From Nocardioides flavus (ex Wang et al. 2016) (GTDB taxonomy: Bacteria; Actinomycetota; Actinomycetes; Propionibacteriales; Nocardioidaceae), in the NCBI RefSeq assembly GCF_014653115.1, contig NZ_BNAD01000007.1, positions 1 through 64,000 of the forward strand: DNA of 64,000 bases. The letters run 5' to 3'. The position numbers were made by a program, and so were the translations under genes. The notes under the pieces were generated by a model that worked only from the letters and a program-made list of their open reading frames with translations, was not told the origin of the DNA and ran no database searches. Positions within the stretch are counted from its first letter, which is position 1. Each line of letters begins with the position of its first letter. Positions 25,892-36,200 of the stretch are shown in pieces.

Positions 25892-26655
25892 GAGTGCGCT
25901 CGCTCGAGAAGTCCCGATCGCCTGCGGTTGATGGCACCTCGCATCGACTCGATCGCGGCGCGGAGGCTGCGGATGAATGGCCCGGTGTCGAAATGCTTCG
26001 GTGGTGCGGCCCCGCGGTGGAACACCGATGCGGACTCCGCGTCGTCGGCGATCGAGGCAATGACCGGGAGTTCGACGACCGCACTGACTTCCGCCGCGGC
26101 GTAGGGCTGCCCGGCGCCGACCAAGAGAAGGCCCGTCTGGCCCAGGTCGAGGCCGGGCTGTGCGACAGCATCGGACCACGCACGAGACGCCGACAGCGCA
26201 GGAAGGTTTGTGCGGGTCACCAGCAGGGTCAGGTCAGCGCCCAACGTGAGTGGCTCCGGCGCGTGGGCGAGACCGAGCCGACCGCAGTCGACGATCACGT
26301 CCTGCCCGTTCGACTCCAGTTCGCCAAGGGCTTCCGCAAGAGGGCGCCACACATCGTGGAGGGCATTCGCCTGACTGCGCGATCGAGTCCCTGCGATGAA
26401 GGAAACTTGGGTGCCCGGGATCGGTCGGGCAACCTCTCGTAGGGCGTCGGCGATGGGCGCCGCGGATAGCGCGAGCTCGACGAGGCCAGCGTCGTACTCA
26501 TGGCTTCCGCGGAAGTAGCCGGCGAGGATGCCGGAGCCGCCTGTCGGGTCGGCCTCCACGAGCAGGACTGGGCGAGGCCACAGCAGCGAGAGTCCCACGG
26601 CCGTCGTCGTGACCCCGGGGGAACCGGATGCGGATGTCAGGGCGATGACGGCCAT
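25888..26655 (-). CDS. CpaE-like MinD/ParA-family ATPase
   Basis: 255 residues beginning MAVIALTSASGSPGVTTTAV, a deviant Walker A (GSPGVTTTA) that lacks the usual lysines, followed by LLVEADPTGGSG and VIVDCGRLG. CpaE-type proteins place the Tad machine in the cell. Loss of the signature lysine suggests that nucleotide use is altered or absent, as in several actinobacterial Tad loci. The ATG overlaps the upstream TGA by one base. Confidence 0.8.
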   Translation of the reverse strand: MAVIALTSASGSPGVTTTAVGLSLLWPRPVLLVEADPTGGSGILAGYFRGSHEYDAGLVELALSAAPIADALREVARPIPGTQVSFIAGTRSRSQANALHDVWRPLAEALGELESNGQDVIVDCGRLGLAHAPEPLTLGADLTLLVTRTNLPALSASRAWSDAVAQPGLDLGQTGLLLVGAGQPYAAAEVSAVVELPVIASIADDAESASVFHRGAAPPKHFDTGPFIRSLRAAIESMRGAINRRRSGLLERAHS

Positions 26656-27320
26656 CAGCGATCCCGCGAATCCAGGACCAGGGCGACGTGGCCGGTCGCG
26701 ATGCGGGCTGCCAGGACGGCCGCTTCCTCGTGCTTGACGAGGAGATCGACCACGGTCCCACCGGTTGCCTCATCGACGTGGACCGCGACCACCTCAGCCT
26801 CGCTGTAGAGCGGGGTGCCGCCGGGGAGGTCACCGTCCTGGCCTGGCGTGACGATCACGCGCACGTGGTCGCCGCTTGAGAGCGCGATGCCAGGCGACTG
26901 GGCGGGCGTGAGCGCAATCCCGACCACGGACTCGCCGTCACTTGGGAGGGAGGCGGCTGAGTACGAGTCCGGAGTCAAGGCTGTGCCCGCAGCGATGTCG
27001 ACCGTGGCCCGTTGGCCCACGACAGCCTCGAACTCGTCAGAACTGACCGGCGACAGCGCGGGGTCGGAGCTGATTCGGGCGGTCGTCAGATCACCCTTCT
27101 CGATGACCGAGCCGCGTTCGATCGTGGTTCGTGCGACGAGGACCTGCTCGCTGCTGGATGTCGCGGTCCACGTCCAGCCGGCGACGACGGCGCCGAGACA
27201 GACGGCCACGATGCCGATCACTGTCATCCCCGGTCTGCGACGCAGTTTCGGCGGTGAGGCCGGGGGAGTGCCTGTCCCGGGCTCCCGGTCAACTGTCGCG
27301 TCTCGTGTGGACGTGGTCAT
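26655..27320 (-). CDS. SAF-domain protein, CpaB/RcpC-like
   Basis: 221 residues: one membrane span (about 32-52), then the SAF domain with VLVARTTIERGSVIEKGDL and RATVDIAAGTALTPDSYSAA, and a C-terminal strand-rich domain. CpaB/RcpC proteins form part of the periplasmic or wall-side pilus channel. It is the first clear Tad gene in the operon. Confidence 0.85.
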   Translation of the reverse strand: MTTSTRDATVDREPGTGTPPASPPKLRRRPGMTVIGIVAVCLGAVVAGWTWTATSSSEQVLVARTTIERGSVIEKGDLTTARISSDPALSPVSSDEFEAVVGQRATVDIAAGTALTPDSYSAASLPSDGESVVGIALTPAQSPGIALSSGDHVRVIVTPGQDGDLPGGTPLYSEAEVVAVHVDEATGGTVVDLLVKHEEAAVLAARIATGHVALVLDSRDR

Positions 27321-27350
27321 GGCTTCCTCGCTGTCCCTCCGCGCGGCCCG

Positions 27351-28310
27351 TCAGTGGACGAGTACCTGCGCCTCCCCGATCGAGATCTCGACGGTGCGGA
27401 CCAAGCCGTTCAGTCGGATCGTTCCTGTTTGGCCTGCTCCGGACCAGGTGATGACCCAGTCGGAGGTGGCTGTGACCGTGTAGTGGTCGTCCGGCTGGCC
27501 CGAGCTCGACTGCTCGTAGACATGACCGCACGTGGGCGAGCGCCGATCGCCGTACGACGCCTTGTAGGGGGTGCCCGGGCCGGTGCAAACGACTTCAGTG
27601 CCGTCGCCCATGTCCCAGGTGATTCGGTGGAGCTGAGCTGTGGCGGTCACCGTGATGCCTCCGGCCGAAGCCGATGCATTGATCGGTCCAACCGTGTGGC
27701 TGTCGGGGTTCGCTGCCCACATCCAGACCGGCATCCCCACGATCCCGATGCTGCCGTCGCCAGGCTTCGGCGCGATCCCAATGGTGATTGCCGACAGGTT
27801 CATCTGCTCGATCGCGATCGTTGCGACTTCGCGCGGAGTCGGGCCAGCGCCAGCGTTCGGCGGCGGATCGGCGGACCAGATGTAGATGTCGATGTCGGTC
27901 TGCGGCTGATAACAGCGGTACACCGCTCCGTCTCCTGGCTCGTGTCCCTGCCACGCCGGGTCGCCCGCTGGCGGCTGTGGATCGACGAGCTGGATGTAGC
28001 AGTTGTAGTTGTTCGACCAGTAGCCGTACTCGCTCGAGCAGGGGACCGGGCCGGGCGGCGGCTTGAGGACGTTCTGCTCGGTCCCATCCCAATAGCAGGA
28101 CGCGCCGGAACCCGTGTCCTCCGGGCCGTCATCACCGGGCTCACCGGGCTGGCCGGGCTGCCCAGGAACCTCGACCCAGATCAGGCAGACGCCGGTCTCG
28201 GGGTCGGTGACTTGGCACTCCGTGTCGGCTGACGCCGGCGAGGCTGCGCTGAGGAGGAAGCTCGCGATCGCGAGTGACAGAACGACGACATCGGCGATCA
28301 GGCGTCGCAT
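27351..28310 (-). CDS. Secreted protein with PKD-like C-terminal domain
   Basis: 319 residues with a Sec signal peptide (MRRLIADVVVLSLAIASFLL, ending SPASA), a collagen-like Gly/Pro run (VPGQPGQPGEPGDDGPEDTG), several cysteines, and a strand-rich C-terminal part. ITWDMGDGTEVVCTGPGTPY is like the conserved GDG core of PKD domains. Exported, probably an adhesin-like or pilus accessory protein. It overlaps the lipoprotein gene by 13 bases and sits 30 bases before the SAF gene. Confidence 0.75.
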   Translation of the reverse strand: MRRLIADVVVLSLAIASFLLSAASPASADTECQVTDPETGVCLIWVEVPGQPGQPGEPGDDGPEDTGSGASCYWDGTEQNVLKPPPGPVPCSSEYGYWSNNYNCYIQLVDPQPPAGDPAWQGHEPGDGAVYRCYQPQTDIDIYIWSADPPPNAGAGPTPREVATIAIEQMNLSAITIGIAPKPGDGSIGIVGMPVWMWAANPDSHTVGPINASASAGGITVTATAQLHRITWDMGDGTEVVCTGPGTPYKASYGDRRSPTCGHVYEQSSSGQPDDHYTVTATSDWVITWSGAGQTGTIRLNGLVRTVEISIGEAQVLVH

Positions 28311-28906
28311 GGCGTTCGCTCGATGTCCTGGCTCGAGGCAACTCGCCACGCGCCATCGGGATCGGAGTCCCACTCATAGTTCGAGACCGAGTACCGGATC
28401 CAGCCGGTGTCCGGTCGGTTCGGGGTCACGACGGACTTGCCGTCCGCGTCGAGCACGTCGACGTCGCTGACGTCGAAGCACACATCGACTTGAACGGTCG
28501 GCACCTTGCCGGCCTGTGGATCGGAGTTGTCGAGGTTGACCGACTCGACCTTCACCTCGACGACCTTCGTCTCGCCGACCTGGTAGAGGCCCTGCTTGCG
28601 CTCGCGCTTGAACAAGGTCTGCTGGGTCGAAAGTTCGGTGCTGATCGCGACGGACGCGAGCCGGCTCAGCGGCTTCGTCGGATCGTGACGCAGCTCGTTG
28701 CGGACCGCGTAGTAGTTCGCGATCGTCTCGGTGGCTGCCGCGGTGGCCGCGTCCGAGGGCGATGTCGGCGTCGAACTCGAAGAGCTCGACGCCGTGGGTT
28801 CGGAGCGTGGATCGGTCGGCTCCGAGTCGTCCTTGGCACACGACGTCCCCGCGATCAGCAGCACTGCTGCGGTCGCGAGTGCGAATGCTCCTCGTGAGTT
28901 CGTCAT
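28298..28906 (-). CDS. Exported lipoprotein
   Basis: 202 residues with signal peptide MTNSRGAFALATAAVLLIAG and lipobox AGTSC; the cysteine at about 23 would be lipidated. A serine-rich linker precedes a domain with TAAATETIANYYAVRNELRH and QGLYQVGETKVVEVKVESVN, an NTF2-like arrangement common in actinobacterial exported proteins. It is the first gene of the minus-strand pilus operon, divergent from the relaxase. Confidence 0.8.
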   Translation of the reverse strand: MTNSRGAFALATAAVLLIAGTSCAKDDSEPTDPRSEPTASSSSSSTPTSPSDAATAAATETIANYYAVRNELRHDPTKPLSRLASVAISTELSTQQTLFKRERKQGLYQVGETKVVEVKVESVNLDNSDPQAGKVPTVQVDVCFDVSDVDVLDADGKSVVTPNRPDTGWIRYSVSNYEWDSDPDGAWRVASSQDIERTPCDA

Positions 28907-29243
28907 GCCCGAGTCCCTGCAGAACTCCCCGAGATCGAACCCGAGGACTCAGCAAGCGACGTCCTGCCGGCGGTCCGGCAAGGGCGCCGCCTCGTCCATT
29001 CAGCCACTGCTGTCTCAGTTACGCAACCTTTCCCCATCTCGCCACTCCTCCCGATCGATGCCGTTGCTGTCATCCCGTAGGTGGCGCACGGCGCCCGTCC
29101 CGCCTCGGCGCCAGCCTCGAATTCGTCCTACACCTCTTGCAGAACGAGGGAGGCAGGGCGGCGCGGTCAACTGTGGATTGACCCGCACCAACTCGGCCTG
29201 TGGAGCAAGGACGACACCTCATGGCCAAGGAGGTGATGCCTTG
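28907..29243. other. Divergent control region and oriT candidate
   Basis: The 337-bp gap between the lipoprotein and relaxase genes must hold both promoters. It contains two perfect inverted repeats: TGCCGG-CGGT-CCGGCA (28965-28980) and GGTCAA-CTGTGGA-TTGACC (29165-29183). MobF relaxases usually act at an oriT next to their own gene, so this gap is the most likely site; the nick position cannot be read from sequence alone. Confidence 0.45.
29227..29235 (+). promoter_or_regulatory. Strong ribosome site of the relaxase gene
   Basis: AAGGAGGTG lies eight bases upstream of the ATG at 29244. It decides the relaxase start, since the frame is open for 170 codons further upstream without coding character. 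Confidence 0.85.
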
Positions 29244-32200
29244 ATGACCGTCTCGATGCGCGTGATGTCGGCCGGTGTCGGCTACCAATACCTGCTGCGG
29301 AGCGTGGCAGCGGGCGACGGCAACCGACACCTTTCGACTCCGCTGACCCGCTATTACTCAGAGGTTGGGACGCCGCCCGGTCGGTGGTTGGGATCGGGCC
29401 TTCATGCCTTTGGCCAAGGCGACATCCGGAGCGGTGATCCGGTAACCGAGCACCAGCTAGCACTGCTTCTCGGGATGGGGCGCGACCCCGTGAGCGGGCA
29501 GCCCCTAGGACGCGCGTTTCCGGACCTTGGAGGCGAACCGACTGACTACGGCTCGGACGTTGCGATGTCGGCGCGCCGGGCGGTCGCGGGGTTCGACCTG
29601 ACGTTCAGCGTGCCGAAGTCTGTCTCCGCGCTGTGGGGCGTGGCCGACGCCGGCACCCAGGCTCTGCTCGCCGAGGCTCACCACGACGCCGTCGCCGAGG
29701 TGCTCGATCTTCTCGAGCGCGAAGTCGCCGCCACGCGCAGGGGAGTGAGCGCTGGCAACGGCGCGGTCGCTCAGGCGGACGTCGTGGGCATTGCCGCGAC
29801 GGCGTACGACCATTGGGACTCAAGGCTCGGCGATCCACAGTTGCATACACATGTCGTGGTCTCCAACAAGGTCCGGACGGTCGAGGACGGGCGCTGGCGC
29901 AGCCTGGACGGGCGCCCTCTCCATGCATCGGTCGTCGCGCTCTCTGAGCATTACAACGCGCTTCTGGCCGACAGGCTCACACGCTTCTTCGGTATCGAGT
30001 GGGAGGAACGGGCGCGAGGGGACGGACGGTCGCCCTCGTGGGAGTTGGCGCCCGTACCCAGCGAACTCATCCATGAGTTCTCGTCGCGGTCGCGGGGCAT
30101 TGAGTTGGAGACCGACCGACTGGTTGCGGAGTACGTCGCGCACCTTGGCAAGCGGCCGACGAGCGCGACCGTCATCCGGCTCCGTGCGCAAGCCACGCTT
30201 GCGACGCGTCCGGAGAAGCGGATCCGCTCTCTCGGCGATCTCACCGATGAATGGCGAGGACGGGCGCGGGCGATTCTTGGGACGGGCGCCCCAGAGTGGG
30301 CGCGTCAGATCACGTCCGGAGGGGGCGCCCGTCCTACCCCGGCGTGCCTGCTCCGCGCGGACGATGTGCCCCATGACGTGATGGAGGACCTGGCGGTCGC
30401 GGTCATCGACGCAGTGGGCGAGAAGCGCTCGACGTGGCGCCACTGGAACCTGTGGGCGGAGGCATCGCGACAGACAATGGGCTGGCGCTTCGCGTCAGCC
30501 GACGATCGCGAGACCGTGATCGGCCAACTGGTCGCGGAAGCAAAGGCGCAGTCGCTGTGCCTAACTCCACCGGAGATTGCGAGCGTTCCGAAGACCTTCC
30601 GACGGAAGGACGGCTCGTCGAGGTTCCGTCCTCGCCACAGTTCCGTCTATTCATCTCGCGCGTTGCTCGACGCCGAGGATCGCCTCCTCGCCTTGAGTCG
30701 CGGCCGTGGCGCGCCGACCGCAGAGGCAGAGCAGATGGGCCGCGAGGTTGGGCCGGGCAAGGACCATCACCTCTTAAGCGAAAGCCAGACCAAAGCCCTG
30801 GCGAGCGTCGCCGAGTCCGGGCGCCGGCTTGACGTGCTGGTCGGGCCAGCGGGTGCGGGCAAGACGACCGCGATGAAGGCACTTCAAACGGCGTGGATTG
30901 CCGAGCATGGTCGAGGCAGCGTCGTGGGGCTGGCGCCCAGCGCCGTGGCCGCGCAGGTGCTCTCCGAGGACCTGGGCATCGATTGCGAGAACACCGCGAA
31001 GTGGCTTCATGAGCATGACCGCGGACGCGCAGCCCTCTCCTCAGGGCAACTGGTCATCGTCGACGAGGCGACGCTCGCCGGAACCCTCGCGCTTGATCGC
31101 ATCTGTGGGGTCGCTGCCGAAGCAGGCGCCAAGGTTCTCCTCGTCGGCGACTGGGCACAACTCCAGTCTGTGGACGCTGGCGGCGCCTTCTCGTTGCTGG
31201 TGAACGACCGAACCGATGTTCCAGAGCTCGCCGAGGTCCATCGCTTCGTCAACGGCTGGGAGCGTGACGCCTCGCTCGACCTGCGCTTCGGGCGCAGTGA
31301 GGTGATCGATGCATACGCCAGCCACGACAGGATCCGTGAGGGCACCACCGAAGCCATGGCGGATGAGGCCTACACCGCGTGGCGAGCCGATATTGGAGCA
31401 GGGCGCTCCAGCATCCTCGTGACCGAAGCAACCCGCTCGGTCTTCGAACTCAACAAGCGCGCACGAGCCGAACGAATCCTCGACGGCGACACGGCAGCCT
31501 CGACCGAGGTGCGGCTGGTCGACGGCAGCCACGCGTCCGAAGGCGACATCGTGATCACCCGGCGCAACGATCGTCGGCTCAAGCCGCTCCGTGGCGGATG
31601 GGTCCGCAACGGCGACCGCTGGCAGGTCATGCATGTGGGCAAAGACGGCTCGGCAGACGTACGCCGCATCTCCGGAAGCGGACACGGGACAGTCACCCTC
31701 CCGGCGGCGTACGTCGCAGAGCATGTCGACCTTGGGTATGCCGTCACAGCCCACCGAGCCCAAGGCATCACTGTCGACACTTCGCACGTGGTGGTCTCAG
31801 GGACCACGACGCGGGAGAACCTGTACGTCTCTATGACTCGCGGTCGCGAGTCCAACATCGCGTACGTCGCGCTCGACCAGCCTGACGAGAGCCATTCCGC
31901 GCCCGAGCCTGACGAGGTCACTGCTCGGACGGTGCTCTACGGCGTCCTCCAGCACTCGGGCGTCGAACTCTCCGCTCACCAGATGATTCGCGCCGAGCAG
32001 GATCAGTGGGGCTCAATCGCCCAGCTCGCGGCCGAGTACGAGACGATTGCGGCGGTCGCCCAGAGGGATCGGTGGGTCGACCTTCTCGATCAATCCGGGC
32101 TGACGCGCGACCAGGTCGACCGGGTCGTTGAGTCCGACTCCTTTGGTCCGCTAACTGCAGAACTGCGCCGCATGGAGTCGAGCCATCTCGACATCGCGAC

Positions 32201-32747
32201 CGTTCTCCCGCGAGTCGTGGCTCGGCGCGGATTTGGCGATGCCATCGACATCGGCGCGGTCCTCATTACCCGCCTGCAGCATGAGTCGCGGCGCACAGGC
32301 CGTGGCAAGCGGACGATCGAGCCTCAGCTGATCGCCGGGTTGATCCCGGTGGCAGGTGGCGCGATGGAGGAGGAGATGGCCCGGGCGCTTCGTGAGCGGG
32401 CTCGGCTGATCGAGCGCCGGGCACAGGAACTTGTCGAGGCCGAGGTCGACTCGGGCGCGCCGTGGGTCGCGAAGGTTGGCCCTGGGCCGGATGAACCCGT
32501 GGAGCGAGCACGGTGGCTTGGCGAACTGGGAGCTATCGCCGCGTACCGCGCTCGCTACGGCATCACGTCGCGGAGGCTCCTGGGGGAGGAGCCGGCGACC
32601 GAGGCCCAGCGGACCGATGCGGCACGCACGGAGCAAGCCGTCCGGCGAGCTCGCGCCATTGCCCGAGAGGCTGGAGGGTGTCGCGGACCGTCGAGGTCCA
32701 CAGCGCCGCGGTGGCAGGCAGTTATCCACCGCCCCGGGGAGCGGTGA
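29244..32747 (+). CDS. traA: MobF-family relaxase-helicase (TraA/TrwC type)
   Basis: 1167 residues. The N-terminal TrwC relaxase domain (about 1-330) shows the triad QLHTHVVVSNKV at about 199-210. MTVSMRVMSAGVGYQYLLRS opens the domain; the nucleophile tyrosines are probably those of TRYYSEVG. The RecD-like helicase follows: Walker A GPAGAGKTTAMKAL at about 534, VIVDEATLAG, LVGDWAQLQSV and the C-terminal YAVTAHRAQGITVD motif. The enzyme nicks one strand at oriT, stays bound to the 5' end and unwinds DNA for transfer. It is the only relaxase seen. The coupling protein it would need is not in this window. Confidence 0.92.
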   Translation: MTVSMRVMSAGVGYQYLLRSVAAGDGNRHLSTPLTRYYSEVGTPPGRWLGSGLHAFGQGDIRSGDPVTEHQLALLLGMGRDPVSGQPLGRAFPDLGGEPTDYGSDVAMSARRAVAGFDLTFSVPKSVSALWGVADAGTQALLAEAHHDAVAEVLDLLEREVAATRRGVSAGNGAVAQADVVGIAATAYDHWDSRLGDPQLHTHVVVSNKVRTVEDGRWRSLDGRPLHASVVALSEHYNALLADRLTRFFGIEWEERARGDGRSPSWELAPVPSELIHEFSSRSRGIELETDRLVAEYVAHLGKRPTSATVIRLRAQATLATRPEKRIRSLGDLTDEWRGRARAILGTGAPEWARQITSGGGARPTPACLLRADDVPHDVMEDLAVAVIDAVGEKRSTWRHWNLWAEASRQTMGWRFASADDRETVIGQLVAEAKAQSLCLTPPEIASVPKTFRRKDGSSRFRPRHSSVYSSRALLDAEDRLLALSRGRGAPTAEAEQMGREVGPGKDHHLLSESQTKALASVAESGRRLDVLVGPAGAGKTTAMKALQTAWIAEHGRGSVVGLAPSAVAAQVLSEDLGIDCENTAKWLHEHDRGRAALSSGQLVIVDEATLAGTLALDRICGVAAEAGAKVLLVGDWAQLQSVDAGGAFSLLVNDRTDVPELAEVHRFVNGWERDASLDLRFGRSEVIDAYASHDRIREGTTEAMADEAYTAWRADIGAGRSSILVTEATRSVFELNKRARAERILDGDTAASTEVRLVDGSHASEGDIVITRRNDRRLKPLRGGWVRNGDRWQVMHVGKDGSADVRRISGSGHGTVTLPAAYVAEHVDLGYAVTAHRAQGITVDTSHVVVSGTTTRENLYVSMTRGRESNIAYVALDQPDESHSAPEPDEVTARTVLYGVLQHSGVELSAHQMIRAEQDQWGSIAQLAAEYETIAAVAQRDRWVDLLDQSGLTRDQVDRVVESDSFGPLTAELRRMESSHLDIATVLPRVVARRGFGDAIDIGAVLITRLQHESRRTGRGKRTIEPQLIAGLIPVAGGAMEEEMARALRERARLIERRAQELVEAEVDSGAPWVAKVGPGPDEPVERARWLGELGAIAAYRARYGITSRRLLGEEPATEAQRTDAARTEQAVRRARAIAREAGGCRGPSRSTAPRWQAVIHRPGER

Positions 32748-32802
32748 CTCGCGGAATTCCGAGTTGGACAGATGGTCGAGGTGACCGAACGAGGAGATCT
32801 CG

Positions 32803-33105
32803 ATGCTTGCGATGTTGTGGAACCTCAGTACCGCGATCCGTGGCTACCTCCGCTTCTACATGCCGACGAACCGAGCGCTCGACTGGCTGCGGTCGGAGCG
32901 AGGCCTGTGGTGGGCCGTGCCCGTTGCGGCGGTTGCGGTGCCCGCCTACCTGTTCGCGATGAGCGTGGCGGCGGCGGTCGCTCAGCGCCCAGGACTCGGT
33001 GCGGCAAACGTTCTGGTGATCCTTTTCGCGTGGAACGCGCTCAAGTTTGCTTGGGCGGCAATCCTTTGCCCCGTCGGACTGATCAGAGCCGGCTTGCTGC
33101 CCTGA
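32803..33105 (+). CDS. Small membrane protein after the relaxase
   Basis: 100 residues with an amphipathic start (MLAMLWNLSTAIRGYLRFYM), and two membrane spans at about 38-58 and 68-92. A GAGGAG site precedes the ATG. Similar proteins in actinobacterial genomes carry the old name 'sulfate permease', which this size does not justify. Function unknown; co-directional with the relaxase and separated from it by 55 bases. Confidence 0.75.
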   Translation: MLAMLWNLSTAIRGYLRFYMPTNRALDWLRSERGLWWAVPVAAVAVPAYLFAMSVAAAVAQRPGLGAANVLVILFAWNALKFAWAAILCPVGLIRAGLLP

Positions 33106-33237
33106 ACTCGGGCGAGCCTTCGACTTTCTCCTCCCGGCCAACTTTCCCGGTTTGTGTCGGACTTCGTCGGTAGGGTTTCCGACCAGGGCTTGCATTGATG
33201 TGGCAGCCCCTGACGAGGTCCATGAGGAGCTGCAGCT

Positions 33238-36200
33238 GTGCGTTTGACCGCCGACAAGGTCGTGACATGGACGGACGGTGCTGCGCCCGCGGGGGTCACC
33301 CCGGAGAAGGTCTTCCTCGGCCCTGACCCCTTCGGGCTCGGGGGCTTCCAGGTTGCGGTGGCGTCCGCGCTCGTGACCCCGTCGCGGCAGGCGCTGCGGG
33401 ATCTGTTCACCGCGCGCAAGGGCAGGACGCAGGTCCAGCTCGTCGTCGCGGTCGTACACGACGGCACAGCCCACATCTTCGGCCCAGACCCGCAGGCCCA
33501 GCCGATCGAACTGAGTCTTGAGCAAGCCGAGCGGCAGCTGCAGTCGGTTCTCTCGGAGCCGGATGTCCTCGCCGCCACGGAACGGTTCGCGGGCTTCCGC
33601 AAGGCCAACGATTCGACCGGCGTCGCAGGGTTCTCGAACAGCGGCCTCTTCGCTTCGCACCACATCACGAGCAACGTGCCGAAGCGGGCCGACTGGGAGT
33701 CGCTCGGCAATCAGGCAGGCTCGCTACTCAGCAAGCGCGGCAAGCAACTCGTCGAGGCGCTCGGCTTCGGCACCCAGCCCGGACCCAACGGCACGATGCT
33801 GCTCTCGATCGGTGGTCACCCGCCGCGTGCGGTCGCCGTGCTGCTGGACGACTCGGAGCAGTTCGACGCGAAGACTCAGCGGTTCCAGCTCTCTCCGGTG
33901 GCCTTCGGCCTCGCCGTTGCCTCAAAGCAGGAAGTTCCGTGGCTGGTCGTCCTCCGGAAGGACCAGATCCGCCTCTACCCGGGCCGTGACGGCGTCGGCG
34001 TTGGATCCAAGGGACAGGCCGAGACCTTCTTCGAGGTCGACCTCTCAACGATTGACGCCGAGTACGCAGCCCTCCTTCCGCTGATCTTCTCGGCTGATGC
34101 ACTCGCGACGGACGGAACCGCTGATGAGCTGCTTCGCGACAGCTCGCGGTACGCGACAGAACTCGGCGCCCGTCTCCGTGAGCGCATCTACGACGAGATC
34201 GTCCCACCGGTGGCCGTAGAGGTGGCGCAAAGGCTGGCGAAGTATGCCGCTGTGCCACTCGACGCAGACGGCCTGTCGTTGGCGTACCGCGTGACTCTTC
34301 GCATCCTCTTCCGACTCCTGTTCCAGGCGTACGCCGAAGACCGCGGCCTGCTTCCGTCCGGCCGCAACGAAGGCTTCGACGCCAACAGCCTCAAGACCAA
34401 CGCTCGGCGGCTCCTCGACTCGGAGTCCGACGAGTTTGGCGACTCCTCGACGATCTGGTTCGACCTGGTTCAGGTCTGGAACGCGATCGATCAAGGCAAT
34501 CCGCAGTGGCAGATCCCGTCCTACAACGGTGGGCTGTTCTCATCGGATGCTGACCGATCGCCCGAGGGTGCGCTGATCAAGAAGATCGAGCTCCCCGACA
34601 GCGTGCTTGGGCCCGCACTCAAGAGCTTGCTGATCGATGTCACGAGTGACGGCGTTCTCGGCCCAGTCGACTTCCGCTCCCTAAGCGTCCGCGAGTTCGG
34701 AACGATCTACGAGGGGCTGCTTGAGAGCTCGCTTTCACTTGCCGAGGAGGATCTGACGCTCGACAGCAGTGGCGCATGGGTCCCAGCCAAGGAAGGCGAT
34801 GAGGTCTGGGCTCCGGCCGCTTCGGTGTATTTCCACACCGCGTCGGGGGAGCGGAAGGCGACCGGTTCCTACTTCACCCCGAAGGTGGTCGTCGATCACC
34901 TGATCGAGCGCTCAATCGTCCCAGTCCTTACCGCTCATCTGGACAAGATTGCCGCCTACCTCGCCGCCGGTGATGCCTCGGCGGCGGCACGCGAGTTCTT
35001 CGACTTCCGCGTGGCTGATCTGGCGATGGGTTCGGGTCATTTCCTCGTTGCCGCGGTCGACAAGATCGAGGCCCTCATGCGCACGTTCCTCACCGAGCAT
35101 GCGGTTCCTGGTGTCACGGAGGAACTGCTTCGTCTCGCGGCGGTGGCCCGAGATGCGCTCGGCACTGATGACGTCGCAAAGAGTGAGGTCGATGAGGTCG
35201 GCCTGTTGAGGCGGCAGGTCGCCCGACGGTGCATCTACGGGCTTGACCTCAATCCGATGGCAGTGGAGTTGGCTCGCCTCGCTCTGTGGATCCATACATT
35301 CGTGCCGGGCCTCCCGATGAGCAACCTTGACCACGGACTGGTTAACGCGAATAGCCTCACCGGAATTGGGACGATCGACGAGGCGCTCGATGCTCTTCAG
35401 CCGGAGAGGGCCCGCGGCGCCGCGACATTCTTCGACGACGTGATCATCGACAACTTGGCTTCGGCCAAGACGCTGCTAGTTGATGTGGCCAACGCGAGTG
35501 AGGCAAACAAGGCGGAGGTCGAAGAAGGCGCTCGACTCTTGGGCGAAGCCAGAGCCGCAGCTGACACGGCTCGACGGATCTTCAACGCCGCCTTGGCTGT
35601 CCGGATTGGCACGATTACCCCAGGCCTGATCTTGGACGAGGAGTCGCTCCAGCGTGTGCTTGATATGCCCGAGGTCGACGAGATCGAGCGCAGCCTGAGC
35701 CCCGCTCATATGCCGTTCCTCTTCCCTGAAGTGTTCCTGCGTGACCGATCGGGGTTCGACGTCACCGTTGGAAATCCACCTTGGGAGGAGATGGTCGTCG
35801 ACACCGCTCAGTGGTGGGGCATTCAGATTCCTGGCCTCCGCGGGCTGCCCCAGCGCGAGAAGGCACGCGTCTTGGAGTCCTTCCGTGCGGCGCGCCCAGA
35901 TCTCGAGCAGAGGTTCGTTGCTGAGCAGCAAGCCGTTGCAGGCGTTCGGTCGGTGCTCATGACTGGTCCGTACCCGGGCTTGGGGTCCGGTGATGTTGAC
36001 CTGTATCAGGCGTTCGCCTGGCGCAACTGGAACTTGATCCACAGTCAAGGTCTGAGTGCACTCGTGCTGCCTCGCAATGCGCTGGCGGGTGCATCGCTGG
36101 GTGAATGGCGTAAGGAGGTGCTGGCGAAGGGGCGCTTCGCAAGCGTGACGGCGCTGATGAATACCCGCGGGTGGGTCTTTCCCAATGTCCACCAGCAGTA

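Noticed and set aside
28731..29243. N-terminal extension of the relaxase
   Set aside because: It covers the antisense of the lipoprotein gene and the control region; a strong ribosome site fixes the start at 29244.
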